DNA from: Cupriavidus neocaledonicus
GTDB taxonomy: Bacteria > Pseudomonadota > Gammaproteobacteria > Burkholderiales > Burkholderiaceae
Assembly: GCF_000372525.1 (NCBI RefSeq)
Contig: NZ_AQUR01000086.1
Location: 1 to 64,000, forward strand
Direction: 5' to 3'
Length of the DNA: 64,000 bases
Each line of letters begins with the position of its first letter. The first letter of the stretch is position 1. Positions 1-8,684 of this stretch are shown here, one piece after another. The position numbers and the translations under genes were made by a program. Below the pieces are notes generated by a model. The model saw nothing but the letters and a program-made list of their open reading frames with translations. It did no database searches and was not told the origin of the DNA.

Positions 1-611
1 AGCGGCAGCGCCTTGCCGCCGCGCATCTGCTCGTCGGCGGTGATCAGCGCCACCGCGCCGACGTCGACCAGCCGCTCCTGCAGCGACTTGGCGGAGAAGC
101 CGCCGAACACCACCGAGTGCGTGGCACCCAGGCGCGCGCAGGCCTGCATCGCGACCACGCCCTCGACCGACATCGGCATGTAGATCACCACGCGCTCGCC
201 CTTCTTGATGCCGAGTGACTTCAGGCCGTTGGCGAAGCGGCACACCTTGGCGTGCAGCTCGCGGTAGGTGACGCGCGTCACGGTGCCATCGTCGGCCTCG
301 AACACGATCGCGACCTTGTTGGCATTGCCGTTCTGCAGGTTGCGGTCCAGGCAGTTGTACGAGGCGTTGAGCTCGCCGTCCTCGAACCACTTGTAGAACG
401 GCGCGTTGCTCTCGTCCAGCACCCTGGTGAAGGGCTTGTTCCAGTGCAGCAGCTCGCGGGCGTAGCGGGCCCAGAAGCCTTCGTAGTCGCGCTCGGCCTC
501 GTCGCACAGGGCGCGGTAGGCGTCCATGCTGGGAATGGCGGCCTGGCTGGCAAAGGCCTCGGGCGGGTTGAACACGCGATGCTCCTGCATCACCGATTCG
601 ATGGCGGACAT
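1..611 (-). CDS. acsA: acetyl-CoA synthetase, N-terminal part (cut by window edge)
   Basis: Makes acetyl-CoA from acetate, ATP and CoA through an acetyl-adenylate, in the cytosol. Only about the first 203 residues are inside the window; the frame runs off the left edge before the AMP-binding core motifs. The visible part holds the N-terminal cap region of the acyl-CoA synthetase family, including [17 protein letters not shown] and the start of the adenylation domain ([16 protein letters not shown], then [12 protein letters not shown]). ATG at 611 is chosen because AGGAG lies at 620-624 with 8-nt spacing. It is transcribed away from the DMT exporter gene. Propionyl-CoA synthetase is the main alternative, but the N-terminus reads as Acs. 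Confidence 0.93.
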   Translation of the reverse strand, partial: MSAIESVMQEHRVFNPPEAFASQAAIPSMDAYRALCDEAERDYEGFWARYARELLHWNKPFTRVLDESNAPFYKWFEDGELNASYNCLDRNLQNGNANKVAIVFEADDGTVTRVTYRELHAKVCRFANGLKSLGIKKGERVVIYMPMSVEGVVAMQACARLGATHSVVFGGFSAKSLQERLVDVGAVALITADEQMRGGKALP

Positions 612-913
612 GGACTGGTCTCCTGATTTTGGACTGGCTTTGGCTGCCACGTTACGCCCGACGGCTTACTTAAACCTGACGATAAATCCCTGCAGCCGGC
701 AGGATCAGGCGCTGCAACGTGTTGCATTGCAGCGGGAAGAATCGGGGGCGCGCCGCGAAAGTGCAGCCTTCTCCATTAGGCTAGCACAGCTATAATGCCG
801 CGAGCCTGATACCTGAATGCGGCGCGGCCCTTGCCGCGCGGTAGCACCGCCCAGCCCGGACCTGCCGTGCACCGCGCCGGCGTGTCGACCGGAAGATCCC
901 GAGGCAAGTACCC
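612..913. promoter_or_regulatory. divergent intergenic region, acsA / DMT exporter
   Basis: A 302-nt spacer between two divergent genes. A perfect TATAAT lies at 791-796 on the plus strand, with a weak -35 (TTCTCC, 769-774, 16-nt spacing), which could serve the exporter gene about 110 nt downstream. The remainder toward acsA shows no clear operator. No small gene or RNA was recognised. Confidence 0.35.
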
Positions 914-1873
914 GTGCCCGCCAACGCTGCTGTCTTCACTCCCGTCTACGTACTGTTCCTGGTCGCCTCGATGGCGCTGGTCGGCAGCAACGTCGGCCTC
1001 GGCAAGTCCATCATCGCCCATGTGCCGGTGCTGCTGTTCGCGCTGCTGCGCTTTGTCATCGCCATCGTCTGCCTGGCACCGTGGTACCGGCCCGCGCGCA
1101 TGCGCCGGGTCTCGCGCGGCGAATGGCTGAACCTGTTCCTGCAGGCGTTCTTCGGCACCTTTCTGTTTACGCTGCTGATGCTCAACGGCGTGCGCCTGAC
1201 CAGCGCCATGGCGGCGGGCGTGATCACCAGCACCATCCCCGCCACCGTGGCGCTGCTGTCCTGGCTGCTGCTGCGCGAACGCCTGTCGCGGCGCACGGTG
1301 GTGTCGGTGCTGCTGGCGGTGGCGGGCATCGCGGTGCTCAACATCGCGCGCGGCGATTCCCACGGCACCGGCGCAGGCAGCCAGGCGTGGCTGGGCAACC
1401 TGATGATCATGGGCGCGGTGGTGTGCGAGTCGATCTACGTGATCCTGTCGCGCCGGCTCACGCAGACGCTGGCCGCGATCGAGATCTGCGCCTACACGCA
1501 CCTGATCGGCGGACTGCTGATGCTGCCGCTGGGACTGCTGCCGCTGCTGAACTTCGACGCCGCCGCGGTGCCGGCACAGACCTGGCTGATGGTGCTGTGG
1601 TACGCGCTGTCGGCCAGCGTGTTCTCGTTCTGGCTGTGGATGAAGGGCATCCGGCATGTGCCGGCGCAGCTGGCCGGGGTCTTCACCTCGGTGCTGCCGG
1701 TGGCCGCGGCCACCTACGGCATCGTCTTCCTGGGCGAGCAGCCAGGCTGGCCGCATGGCGTGGCGCTGGCGTGCGTGCTGGCCGGGATCGTGCTGGCCAG
1801 CTGGCCGGGGCGGATCACGCGCGGCGCGTGGCGCGGCAAGGCGGCCGGCGCCGAGCCGGGGGCGCGCGCCTGA
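914..1873 (+). CDS. EamA/DMT-family inner-membrane transporter
   Basis: A 319-residue polytopic membrane protein of the drug/metabolite transporter superfamily. It is built as two EamA repeats of about five helices each: the first spans roughly residues 10-145, with a [20 protein letters not shown] stretch typical of the fourth helix, and the second spans 160-300, ending in [20 protein letters not shown]. The family exports amino acids, metabolites or drugs; the substrate cannot be read from sequence. The start is GTG at 914 after GAGGCAAG; the N-terminus [10 protein letters not shown] leads straight into helix 1. It is a single gene, with no obvious operon partner. Confidence 0.85.
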   Translation: MPANAAVFTPVYVLFLVASMALVGSNVGLGKSIIAHVPVLLFALLRFVIAIVCLAPWYRPARMRRVSRGEWLNLFLQAFFGTFLFTLLMLNGVRLTSAMAAGVITSTIPATVALLSWLLLRERLSRRTVVSVLLAVAGIAVLNIARGDSHGTGAGSQAWLGNLMIMGAVVCESIYVILSRRLTQTLAAIEICAYTHLIGGLLMLPLGLLPLLNFDAAAVPAQTWLMVLWYALSASVFSFWLWMKGIRHVPAQLAGVFTSVLPVAAATYGIVFLGEQPGWPHGVALACVLAGIVLASWPGRITRGAWRGKAAGAEPGARA

Positions 1874-1892
1874 GCGCTGCGGCAAGGCAGCG

Positions 1893-1936
1893 GTTACCGC
1901 TGGTAACACAGCGTTGCCATGGTCGCTTGGTACAAT
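1893..1936 (+). promoter_or_regulatory. dyad GTTAC-N5-GTAAC with a downstream -10 element
   Basis: GTTACC (1893-1898), four bases, GTAACA (1903-1908) form a dyad centred at 1900. TACAAT at 1931-1936 is a good -10 with no good -35 at the right spacing, which would put the start near 1943 and the dyad centre near -43. That is where a class II activator would sit. The same 16-base motif (GTTACC-N4-GTAACA) recurs upstream of the exported protein gene at 11785-12135. The binding protein is unknown. Confidence 0.45.
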
Positions 1937-1973
1937 CCACGCCGATTTTCAACTCCGCCGACCCCGCCCCGCC

Positions 1974-2522
1974 ATGGCTTCCAACCCGATTCCCGAGCAG
2001 CAGCCGCAAACCCTGCGGCCGATTCCCAGCATCATCTTCGCGTCGCGCTGGCTGCAACTGCCGCTGTACCTGGGCCTGATCGTGGCCCAGGGCGTCTACG
2101 TCTACCATTTCCTGATCGAGGTCTGGCATCTGCTCGCCCATGTGACCGAGTTCGACGAGAACAAGATCATGCTGGTGGTGCTGGGGCTGATCGACGTGGT
2201 GATGATCTCCAACCTGCTGATCATGGTGATCGTCGGCGGCTACGAGACCTTCGTCTCGCGGCTCGGCATCGACAACCATCCCGACGAGCCCGAATGGCTC
2301 GACCACGTCAATGCGGGCGTGCTGAAGGTCAAGCTGTCGATGGCACTGATCGGCATTTCGTCGATCCACCTGCTCAAGACCTTTATCGACGCCGAGCAGC
2401 GCACCACCCATACCATCATGTGGCAGGTGGCGATCCACCTGGCGTTTCTGCTGTCAGCGGTGGCGATGGCATGGGTCGACCGCATGGTGAGCCACCCCGC
2501 CGGCGCGCCCGCCAGGCATTGA
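1974..2522 (+). CDS. YqhA-like (TIGR00645 / UPF0114) membrane protein
   Basis: A 182-residue inner-membrane protein matching the YqhA/UPF0114 type. It has hydrophobic segments near residues 23-50 and 62-85, the family-like [12 protein letters not shown] stretch near 90, and two further helices at about 125-140 and 158-172. YqhA function is not established. ATG at 1974 is used; the frame stays open upstream into the previous gene, but the family N-terminus and the promoter at 1931 favour this start. It is monocistronic, with a hairpin terminator right after it. Confidence 0.8.
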   Translation: MASNPIPEQQPQTLRPIPSIIFASRWLQLPLYLGLIVAQGVYVYHFLIEVWHLLAHVTEFDENKIMLVVLGLIDVVMISNLLIMVIVGGYETFVSRLGIDNHPDEPEWLDHVNAGVLKVKLSMALIGISSIHLLKTFIDAEQRTTHTIMWQVAIHLAFLLSAVAMAWVDRMVSHPAGAPARH

Positions 2523-2556
2523 TAGCGGCTTGCGGGGCCAACCCGCTTGCTTGCGG

Positions 2557-2583
2557 ACCGCGGCCATGTGCCGCGGTTTTTGC
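2557..2583 (+). terminator. rho-independent terminator after yqhA-like gene
   Basis: Stem ACCGCGG (2557-2563) / CCGCGGT (2571-2577) with a 7-nt loop, followed by TTTTTGCTTTT. Confidence 0.75.
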
Positions 2584-2718
2584 TTTTGGGCCGACGCATC
2601 GGCCAACAGCGGCGTCTACCGCACATTCATCGCTGTGGACGGCTGTATGCAGCCGGGCAGAGCGCCGCTGCTCAGTGTATGATTTCGGGCTGTGTTTCAC
2701 CGCTGCCCACCCCACAAA

Positions 2719-4242
2719 ATGACCGTCATCAAGCAAGAAGACCTCATCCAGAGCGTCGCCGACTCCCTGCAGTACATCAGCTACTACCATCCGATGGACT
2801 ACATCACCAGCCTGGGCCGCGCCTATGAGCTGGAGCAGAGCCCGGCGGCCAAGGACGCGATCGCGCAGATCCTGACCAACAGCCGCATGTGCGCGGAGGG
2901 CAAGCGTCCGATCTGCCAGGACACCGGCATCGTCACGGTCTTCGTCAAGGTGGGCATGGACGTGCGCTGGGACGGCGCCACCATGGGCCTGACCGACATG
3001 ATCAACGAGGGTGTGCGCCGCGGCTACACGCACCCCGACAACGTGCTGCGCGCCTCGATCGTCAGCCCGCCCGAAGGCGGCCGCAAGAACACCAAGGACA
3101 ACACCCCGGCCGTGATCCACTATGAAGTGGTGCCGGGCAACACCGTCGACATCCAGGTCGCGGCCAAGGGCGGCGGCTCGGAGAACAAGTCCAAGTTCGT
3201 GATGCTGAACCCGTCGGACTCGATCGTCGACTGGGTGCTGAAGACCGTGCCGACCATGGGCGCCGGCTGGTGCCCGCCGGGCATGCTGGGCATCGGCATC
3301 GGCGGCACCGCCGAGAAGGCGATGGTGATGGCCAAGGAATCGCTGATGGAATCCATCGATATCCAGGACATCATCGCCCGCGGCCCCAGGGACTGGGTTG
3401 AGGAACTGCGCGTCGAGCTGTACGAGAAGGTCAACGCGCTGGGCATCGGCGCCCAGGGCCTGGGCGGCCTGGCCACCGTGCTCGACGTCAAGATCATGGC
3501 CTGCCCGACGCACGCAGCGTCCAAGCCGGTAGCGATGATCCCGAACTGCGCCGCCACCCGCCACGTGCACTTCACGCTGGACGGCAGCGGCCCGGCCAAG
3601 CTGGAAGCGCCGGACCTGTCGCAATGGCCGAAGGTCGAGTGGGCACCCAACACCGAGACCTCCAAGCGCGTCGACCTGGACACGCTGACGCCGGAAGAAG
3701 TCGCCTCGTGGAAGCCGGGCCAGACCCTGCTGCTCAATGGCAAGATGCTGACCGGCCGCGACGCCGCGCACAAGCGCATCGCCGACATGCTGGCCAAGGG
3801 CGAGAAGCTGCCGGTGGACTTCAAGAACCGCGTGATCTACTACGTCGGCCCGGTCGATCCGGTGCGCGACGAGGCGGTCGGCCCGGCCGGCCCCACCACC
3901 GCCACGCGCATGGACAAGTTCACCGAGATGATGCTGGCCGAGACCGGCCTGATCTCGATGATCGGCAAGGCCGAGCGCGGCCCGGTGGCGATCGAGGCCA
4001 TCAAGAAGCACAAGTCGGCCTACCTGATGGCGGTGGGCGGTGCCGCCTACCTGGTGGCCAAGGCGATCAAGCAGGCCAGGGTGGTCGGCTTCGAAGACCT
4101 GGGCATGGAAGCGATCTACGAGTTCGAGGTCAAGGACATGCCGGTGACGGTGGCCGTGGACAGCGAAGGCACCTCGGTGCACAAGACCGGCCCGGCAGAA
4201 TGGCAGGCCAAGATCGGCAAGATTCCGGTCGCCGCGCTGTAA
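2719..4242 (+). CDS. fumA: fumarate hydratase class I (4Fe-4S)
   Basis: Interconverts fumarate and malate in the TCA cycle, using an oxygen-sensitive 4Fe-4S cluster. It is 507 residues, slightly shorter than E. coli FumA, with the usual fused alpha domain (residues about 1-290) and swivelling beta domain (about 300-507). Candidate cluster ligands are Cys66 in PICQDTG, Cys185 in GWCPPGMLG and Cys277 in IPNCAATRH. The beta domain carries VYYVGPVDP-like and GPAGPTTATRMDKF segments. ATG at 2719 is chosen over an upstream GTG at 2692. It has its own terminator and is followed by murI. Confidence 0.95.
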   Translation: MTVIKQEDLIQSVADSLQYISYYHPMDYITSLGRAYELEQSPAAKDAIAQILTNSRMCAEGKRPICQDTGIVTVFVKVGMDVRWDGATMGLTDMINEGVRRGYTHPDNVLRASIVSPPEGGRKNTKDNTPAVIHYEVVPGNTVDIQVAAKGGGSENKSKFVMLNPSDSIVDWVLKTVPTMGAGWCPPGMLGIGIGGTAEKAMVMAKESLMESIDIQDIIARGPRDWVEELRVELYEKVNALGIGAQGLGGLATVLDVKIMACPTHAASKPVAMIPNCAATRHVHFTLDGSGPAKLEAPDLSQWPKVEWAPNTETSKRVDLDTLTPEEVASWKPGQTLLLNGKMLTGRDAAHKRIADMLAKGEKLPVDFKNRVIYYVGPVDPVRDEAVGPAGPTTATRMDKFTEMMLAETGLISMIGKAERGPVAIEAIKKHKSAYLMAVGGAAYLVAKAIKQARVVGFEDLGMEAIYEFEVKDMPVTVAVDSEGTSVHKTGPAEWQAKIGKIPVAAL

Positions 4243-4283
4243 GCCACTACGCGCCGGGACGGTAGAATCCGCCGTCGCGCTCG

Positions 4284-4312
4284 AAAAGCCGGGTTCCGAC
4301 CCGGCTTTTTTC
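4284..4312 (+). terminator. rho-independent terminator after fumA
   Basis: AAAAGCCGGG (4284-4293), loop TTCCGA, CCCGGCTTTTTT (4300-4312 region): a strong hairpin with a T-tract, 40 nt past the fumA stop and 30 nt before murI. Confidence 0.9.
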
Positions 4313-4342
4313 TGCACTGTTTCGTGTCCTCCTCGCATCCCA

Positions 4343-5152
4343 GTGAACCCCGCACCCATCGGCGTCTTCGATTCCGGCCTCGGCGGCCTGTCGGTGCTGC
4401 GCGAGATCCGCGCCCTGCTGCCGCACGAGCCGCTGCTGTACCTTGCCGACTCGAAGTACGCGCCCTACGGCGAAAAGCCCGAACGTTTTGTCGAAGCGCG
4501 CACGCTGCAGGCCTGCGAGTGGATGATCGATCAGGGCTGCAAGGCGCTGGTGATCGCCTGCAATACCGCCACGGGCCATGCCGTGGCGTTGCTGCGCGAG
4601 CGGCTGGCGGTGCCGATCATCGGGGTCGAGCCCGGCCTGAAGCCCGCCGCCGCGGCCAGCCGCAGCAAGGTGGTCGGCGTGCTGGCGACCGCCAATACGC
4701 TCAAGAGCGCGAAATTCGCGCGGCTGCTGGCATCGCTGGACGGCGAAAGCCGCTTCCTGTGCCAGGCCGGGCTGGGACTGGTGACGCTGGTCGAGCAAGG
4801 CCAGACCGACGGGCCCGCCGTGCGCGAGCGCCTGGCGGCTTACCTCGCGCCGATGCTGGAAGCCGGCGCCGATACCCTGGTGCTGGGCTGCACCCACTAC
4901 CCCTTCCTGGCAGGCGCTATCCGCGCCATCGCCGGCGATCGGCTGGCGCTGGTCGATACCGGCAGCGCGGTCGCGCGCCAGCTGGCGCGCAAGCTCGACG
5001 AGCATGCGCTGGCCGCGCCGTCCGGTGCCCGGGGGCATGACCGCTTGCTCTCGACCAAGGATGCCGCGCATTTGCGCGCGATGGTGGCCGCGCTGCTGCA
5101 GATGCAAGCCGCTGCGGAAACCGTGGTGATCGAGCCGGCGCCGGCGTTCTGA
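4343..5152 (+). CDS. murI: glutamate racemase
   Basis: Converts L-glutamate to D-glutamate for peptidoglycan. It is 269 residues, the normal family length. The cofactor-independent two-base mechanism uses two cysteines: Cys73 in IACNTATGHA and Cys183 in LGCTHYPFL. The N-terminal IGVFDSGLGGLSV and YGEKP motifs are also present. The start is GTG at 4343, which places the IGVFDSG motif at the usual distance from the N-terminus. It lies just behind the fumA terminator and convergent with the AAA ATPase gene. Confidence 0.95.
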   Translation: MNPAPIGVFDSGLGGLSVLREIRALLPHEPLLYLADSKYAPYGEKPERFVEARTLQACEWMIDQGCKALVIACNTATGHAVALLRERLAVPIIGVEPGLKPAAAASRSKVVGVLATANTLKSAKFARLLASLDGESRFLCQAGLGLVTLVEQGQTDGPAVRERLAAYLAPMLEAGADTLVLGCTHYPFLAGAIRAIAGDRLALVDTGSAVARQLARKLDEHALAAPSGARGHDRLLSTKDAAHLRAMVAALLQMQAAAETVVIEPAPAF

Positions 5153-5177
5153 CCGGCGCCCTCGGTTACCCCTTCGA

Positions 5178-7478
5178 TCAGCGCAGGAAGCCGAGCGGCC
5201 GGTGCTCGCGCACCTCGGGCTTGATCGCATGCTCCTGGCGCAGCTGCGCCAGGAATTCATCGGGCGTCAGCGCCTCGCCCAGCAGCACGCACTGGCGCTT
5301 GACCGTGGCAAAGTCGCCGGGCGTCAGGCAATCCATCGCATCCAGGTCCGCGCGCATGGCGTCGGTCAGGCCGGCGGCGTTGCCGTCGAGCGCCTCGTCG
5401 ACGAACATGGCCACGCGCTGCGCCGGCTTCAGCGCGAGGAAACGGATCTTGAACGAGAAGCGCCGCAGCGCGGCCTCGTCGATGCGGTCGAACAGGTTGG
5501 TGGTGCAGATAAAGATGCCGTTGAAGCGCTCCATGCCCTGCAGCATCTCGTTGACCTCGGAGATCTCGTAGTTGCGCACCGCCTGCTGGCGGCTCTGCAT
5601 GAAGCTGTCGGCCTCGTCCAGCAGCAGCACCGCGCCGTCCTCTTCCGCGCGCGCGAACATCGCGGCGATCTGCTGCTCGGTCTCGCCCACGTATTTGCTC
5701 ATCAGGTCCGAGGCGCGCCGGATCATCAGCGGCAGGTCCAGCTCGGCCGCGATATGCTCGGCCAGCGCGGTCTTGCCGGTGCCGGGCGGGCCATAGAAGC
5801 ACAGCGTGCCGCGCTGGCGCACGCGCAGCGCGTCGACGATCTTGACCACGTCATAGCGGGTCTCGAGATGCAGGTTCTCGAGCCGGTAGTGCGTGACCAC
5901 CGGGCGCGCTTCGGCTTCCGGGCGCAGGCCCATGGCGCGGTCGGCATGTTCGAGCTGGCGCAGGATCAGCGCCTCCACGGGCTCTTCCACGTTCGGCCGC
6001 GCCAGCTCGACAAAGCGCGCCGCCGACTGCACCTGCGCCGGCGTCAGGGTCTTGCGCGCGGCCAGCCCGGCGATAAAGGCATCGCTGACATCGAGCCCCC
6101 CCAGGTGCTTGCGGATGATGTTCTCGCGCACCAGCGGCGGCGGGATCTTCAGCTCGAGGTGGAACTGGAAGCGGCGCAGGTAGGCCGGGTCGATCTGGCG
6201 GATCGAATTGGAAATCCAGATCACCGGCACCGGGTTCTGCTCCAGCGTCTGGTTGACCCAGGCCTTGCCGTTGACCGAGGCGCGCGCGTCCTCCTGGCCG
6301 AACAGGCTCATCAGCTCGCGCGCGCTGCCCGGGAACACGTCTTCGACTTCGTCGAACAGCAGCGCGGTATGGGCGCGCCCGCGCAGGAACGCCTGCGACA
6401 CCTGCAGCGAACGGTAGCGGTCCTTGCCCGACAGGCTGTTGCCGTCGCGATCCAGGCAATCGACCTCATACAGCTCGCAGCCGGCCTCACGTGCCAGCAG
6501 CCGCGCGAACTCGGTCTTGCCGGTGCCGGGCGGGCCGTAGATCAGTACGTTGACGCCGCTGGCGTGCTGGCGCGTGGCATTGGCCAGCATGGCGCGCAGG
6601 TAGCGCGCGTCGGTCTCCACATGCGGATAGTCGGCGGTGGTCAGCGTGGGCGGCGCGGCCGGGCGCGTGAAGACCGCCATCATCTCGGCCTCGTTGGCGT
6701 AGTTGCCGAGCAGCACATGCAGCAGCCGGTCCGACAGCCGCATCAGGTCGCCGAGGTCGGTCACACTGTTTTCAGGCAGCGGCTGCTCGATCAGGTTAAG
6801 GGTCTCCAGCCGCGAGCCGGGCCGCAGCGACGCCGCCACGTCGGCCGCGCCGGCGCCGGTCAGGCCGGCCAGGATCTGGAACGCCTCCTGGCTGTGCGCG
6901 ACCTTGCAGTCGACCATCACCGCGCGCAGGTCGCGCTTGTACTTGGCCAGCGCGGCATACAGCAACAGCTTGCGCTCGTGGTCGGGCAGGTCCAGCACGT
7001 GGCTGAGCATGTCGATATTGCGCACCAGCAGCACGCGCTCGCCCTCGAGCCGCTGGGCGATCGCCGCGGCCGACGCGTCGAACACGGCGAACATGTCCTT
7101 GGCGTGGTGCTTGACGTACTCGTCGAGGTAATAGAACAGCGCGCTTTCATCGAAGGCGCTGTTCCACTGGCCATGGCGGTCGAGGAATTCTTCCGGGGTC
7201 AGGCGCGCCGCGCCCTTCCAGGCGGGCATGTCGGCGCAGCGCGCGGCCAGGAAGCGCTGCACGCGCAGCACCACGCCGTAGGGCCACACCATTTCCTGGG
7301 CGCTGACGGTCAGGACATCGTTGATATTGCTGCGCAGGTTGAAGCGCGGGCCCAGCGCGCAGACCACGCGCAGCGCAAACTGCGCACACATCCAGTCCAG
7401 CGCCGAGCTGGACGATGCGCCGGGCATGGAGCGCAGCAGCGTCGATCGGTCATCTTCAGCAAAACGTGTGAAGTCCAT
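5178..7478 (-). CDS. tandem AAA-family ATPase, function unknown
   Basis: A large (about 766 residues) protein with two AAA ATPase modules in its C-terminal two thirds. Walker A motifs GPPGTGKT occur near residues 314 and 562, paired with Walker B LLFDEVED and LLLDEADS; a sensor/arginine-finger-like segment (RRFQFHLELK, RRFSFKIRF) follows each. The N-terminal 290 residues match nothing I recognise. The second module resembles ATPases that remodel protein complexes, such as Cdc48/FtsH/spastin types. ATG 7478 is preferred; an in-frame GTG at 7535 would add 19 residues. No ribosome site is convincing. It stands alone, between murI and the Fur-regulated tonB operon. Confidence 0.8.
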   Translation of the reverse strand: MDFTRFAEDDRSTLLRSMPGASSSSALDWMCAQFALRVVCALGPRFNLRSNINDVLTVSAQEMVWPYGVVLRVQRFLAARCADMPAWKGAARLTPEEFLDRHGQWNSAFDESALFYYLDEYVKHHAKDMFAVFDASAAAIAQRLEGERVLLVRNIDMLSHVLDLPDHERKLLLYAALAKYKRDLRAVMVDCKVAHSQEAFQILAGLTGAGAADVAASLRPGSRLETLNLIEQPLPENSVTDLGDLMRLSDRLLHVLLGNYANEAEMMAVFTRPAAPPTLTTADYPHVETDARYLRAMLANATRQHASGVNVLIYGPPGTGKTEFARLLAREAGCELYEVDCLDRDGNSLSGKDRYRSLQVSQAFLRGRAHTALLFDEVEDVFPGSARELMSLFGQEDARASVNGKAWVNQTLEQNPVPVIWISNSIRQIDPAYLRRFQFHLELKIPPPLVRENIIRKHLGGLDVSDAFIAGLAARKTLTPAQVQSAARFVELARPNVEEPVEALILRQLEHADRAMGLRPEAEARPVVTHYRLENLHLETRYDVVKIVDALRVRQRGTLCFYGPPGTGKTALAEHIAAELDLPLMIRRASDLMSKYVGETEQQIAAMFARAEEDGAVLLLDEADSFMQSRQQAVRNYEISEVNEMLQGMERFNGIFICTTNLFDRIDEAALRRFSFKIRFLALKPAQRVAMFVDEALDGNAAGLTDAMRADLDAMDCLTPGDFATVKRQCVLLGEALTPDEFLAQLRQEHAIKPEVREHRPLGFLR

Positions 7479-7755
7479 GAACGGGTCCCCGAGCGCGCGA
7501 TGCGCGATGGCGGGCCGCGACAGGCGCACCGCCACGTCTGCAGTGTCTTTCTATGCTAGCGCGCTTTCCCGCCCTGCGGGCGCGCCCGTGCACGGCCGGC
7601 GCCGGCCAGGGTGGCCTGGGGCACCGAAGCGCGGCGCGGTGCCATGGCGTGCCAGCGCGCATGATCCAACCGTATTGCCCTCCCCGATTTGCCGCCGGGA
7701 CTTGCCGGTATAACGCGCGCGGGCGGAAAATTCCAGTTGCGACGCACAAATCACA

Positions 7756-7783
7756 ACAAATAAGAATCATTATCGTTTATACT
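7756..7783 (+). promoter_or_regulatory. Fur box and -10 of the tonB operon
   Basis: The 19 bases at 7756-7774 match the Fur consensus GATAATGATAATCATTATC at 14 positions, with the half AATCATTATC perfect. TATACT at 7778-7783 is a good -10, so bound Fur would block the promoter. This fits iron repression of the downstream micropeptide-tonB-exbB-exbD genes. Confidence 0.75.
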
Positions 7784-7847
7784 CAGCAGCTGACACGCTG
7801 CCCCAGAGTGGCGCTCCCACGGCAACCCAGTTGAAGGAGCGTTTATC

Positions 7848-7913
7848 ATGGAATTGCTGCTTAGCCTGCTGGTCGGTTGCGGCATCTCGCTGATCCTGTT
7901 CTACCGCAAGTGA
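7848..7913 (+). CDS. 21-residue membrane micropeptide heading the tonB operon
   Basis: A very short frame, MELLLSLLVGCGISLILFYRK, that forms one hydrophobic helix with a single Cys and a positively charged C-terminus (YRK), suggesting a cytoplasmic C-end. It has a textbook Shine-Dalgarno (AAGGAG, 7834-7839) 8 nt before the ATG, better than that of tonB itself, and lies directly downstream of the Fur box, 51 nt before tonB. This makes real translation likely, although the function is unknown. A role in stabilising ExbB/ExbD/TonB, or as a leader peptide coupling translation, are guesses. Confidence 0.6.
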   Translation: MELLLSLLVGCGISLILFYRK

Positions 7914-7964
7914 CGGCGCACGGCCGCCAAGGTGTCGCCGCCGGCAGACTTTTGTTGTTGACAC

Positions 7965-8621
7965 ATGTTCGACCAACGCTTCTTAAAGATTACGCTCGCC
8001 GTGCTGCTGTTCCACGCCGGCCTGCTTTACCTGATCCAGAGCGGGCTGGCCCGCAAGCTCACCGAGGCCGTGATCGCGCCGGAAATCATCGCGCGCATCA
8101 TTCCGCTCGAGCCACCCAAGCAGGAGGCGCCGCCCGAGCCGCCCAAGCCGAAGCCCAAGCAGGAAACCCCGCCCAAGCAGGTCAAGGTGACCACGCCCAA
8201 GCCGACGCCGCCGCAGCCCAAGCCGGCACCGCAGCCGGTCGCCGACCTGCCGCCGACGCCTTCGGCGCCTGCAGCGCCGCCCGCCCCGCCGGCGCCCCCG
8301 GCCCCGCCCGAGCCCGCCCCGGCACCGGTGTCGGCCGCGCCGCGTGCCGTCGGCATCGGCGAAATCCAGTGCACGCCGCCGCAACCGAAGTATCCTTCCC
8401 AGTCGCGCCGCATGGGCGAGACCGGCAAGGCCGTGGTGCGGCTGACCACCGATGAAAGCGGCAAGGTCGTCAAGACCGCCGTGGTGACGTCGAGCGGCTC
8501 GTCGCGGCTTGACCAGGCCGCGGTGGAAGCCGTGCAGGCCATGCGCTGCAAGCCCTATATGGACAACGGCCGCGCCGTCGCCGTCACGGCGCAGCAGCCG
8601 ATCGGCTTCGAGCTGAACTGA
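7965..8621 (+). CDS. tonB: energy transducer TonB
   Basis: Couples proton-motive force from ExbBD to outer-membrane siderophore/heme receptors. It is 218 residues: an N-terminal membrane anchor (about 8-27), then a periplasmic proline/lysine-rich spacer (about 48-130; PEPPKPKPKQ, PPAPPAPPAPP), then a C-terminal TonB domain (about 135-218) with PKYPSQSRRMGETGKAVV and the DQAAVEAVQAMRCKPY region. No good ribosome site precedes the ATG (TTGTTGACAC), so coupling to the micropeptide upstream is possible. It is the first large gene of the iron-regulated tonB-exbB-exbD operon. Confidence 0.93.
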   Translation: MFDQRFLKITLAVLLFHAGLLYLIQSGLARKLTEAVIAPEIIARIIPLEPPKQEAPPEPPKPKPKQETPPKQVKVTTPKPTPPQPKPAPQPVADLPPTPSAPAAPPAPPAPPAPPEPAPAPVSAAPRAVGIGEIQCTPPQPKYPSQSRRMGETGKAVVRLTTDESGKVVKTAVVTSSGSSRLDQAAVEAVQAMRCKPYMDNGRAVAVTAQQPIGFELN

Positions 8622-8684
8622 CCGCCCCCGATTTCCGATCTCTGATCTGACCTAAACCAAGCGAACTCACCAGGAAACCAACAC

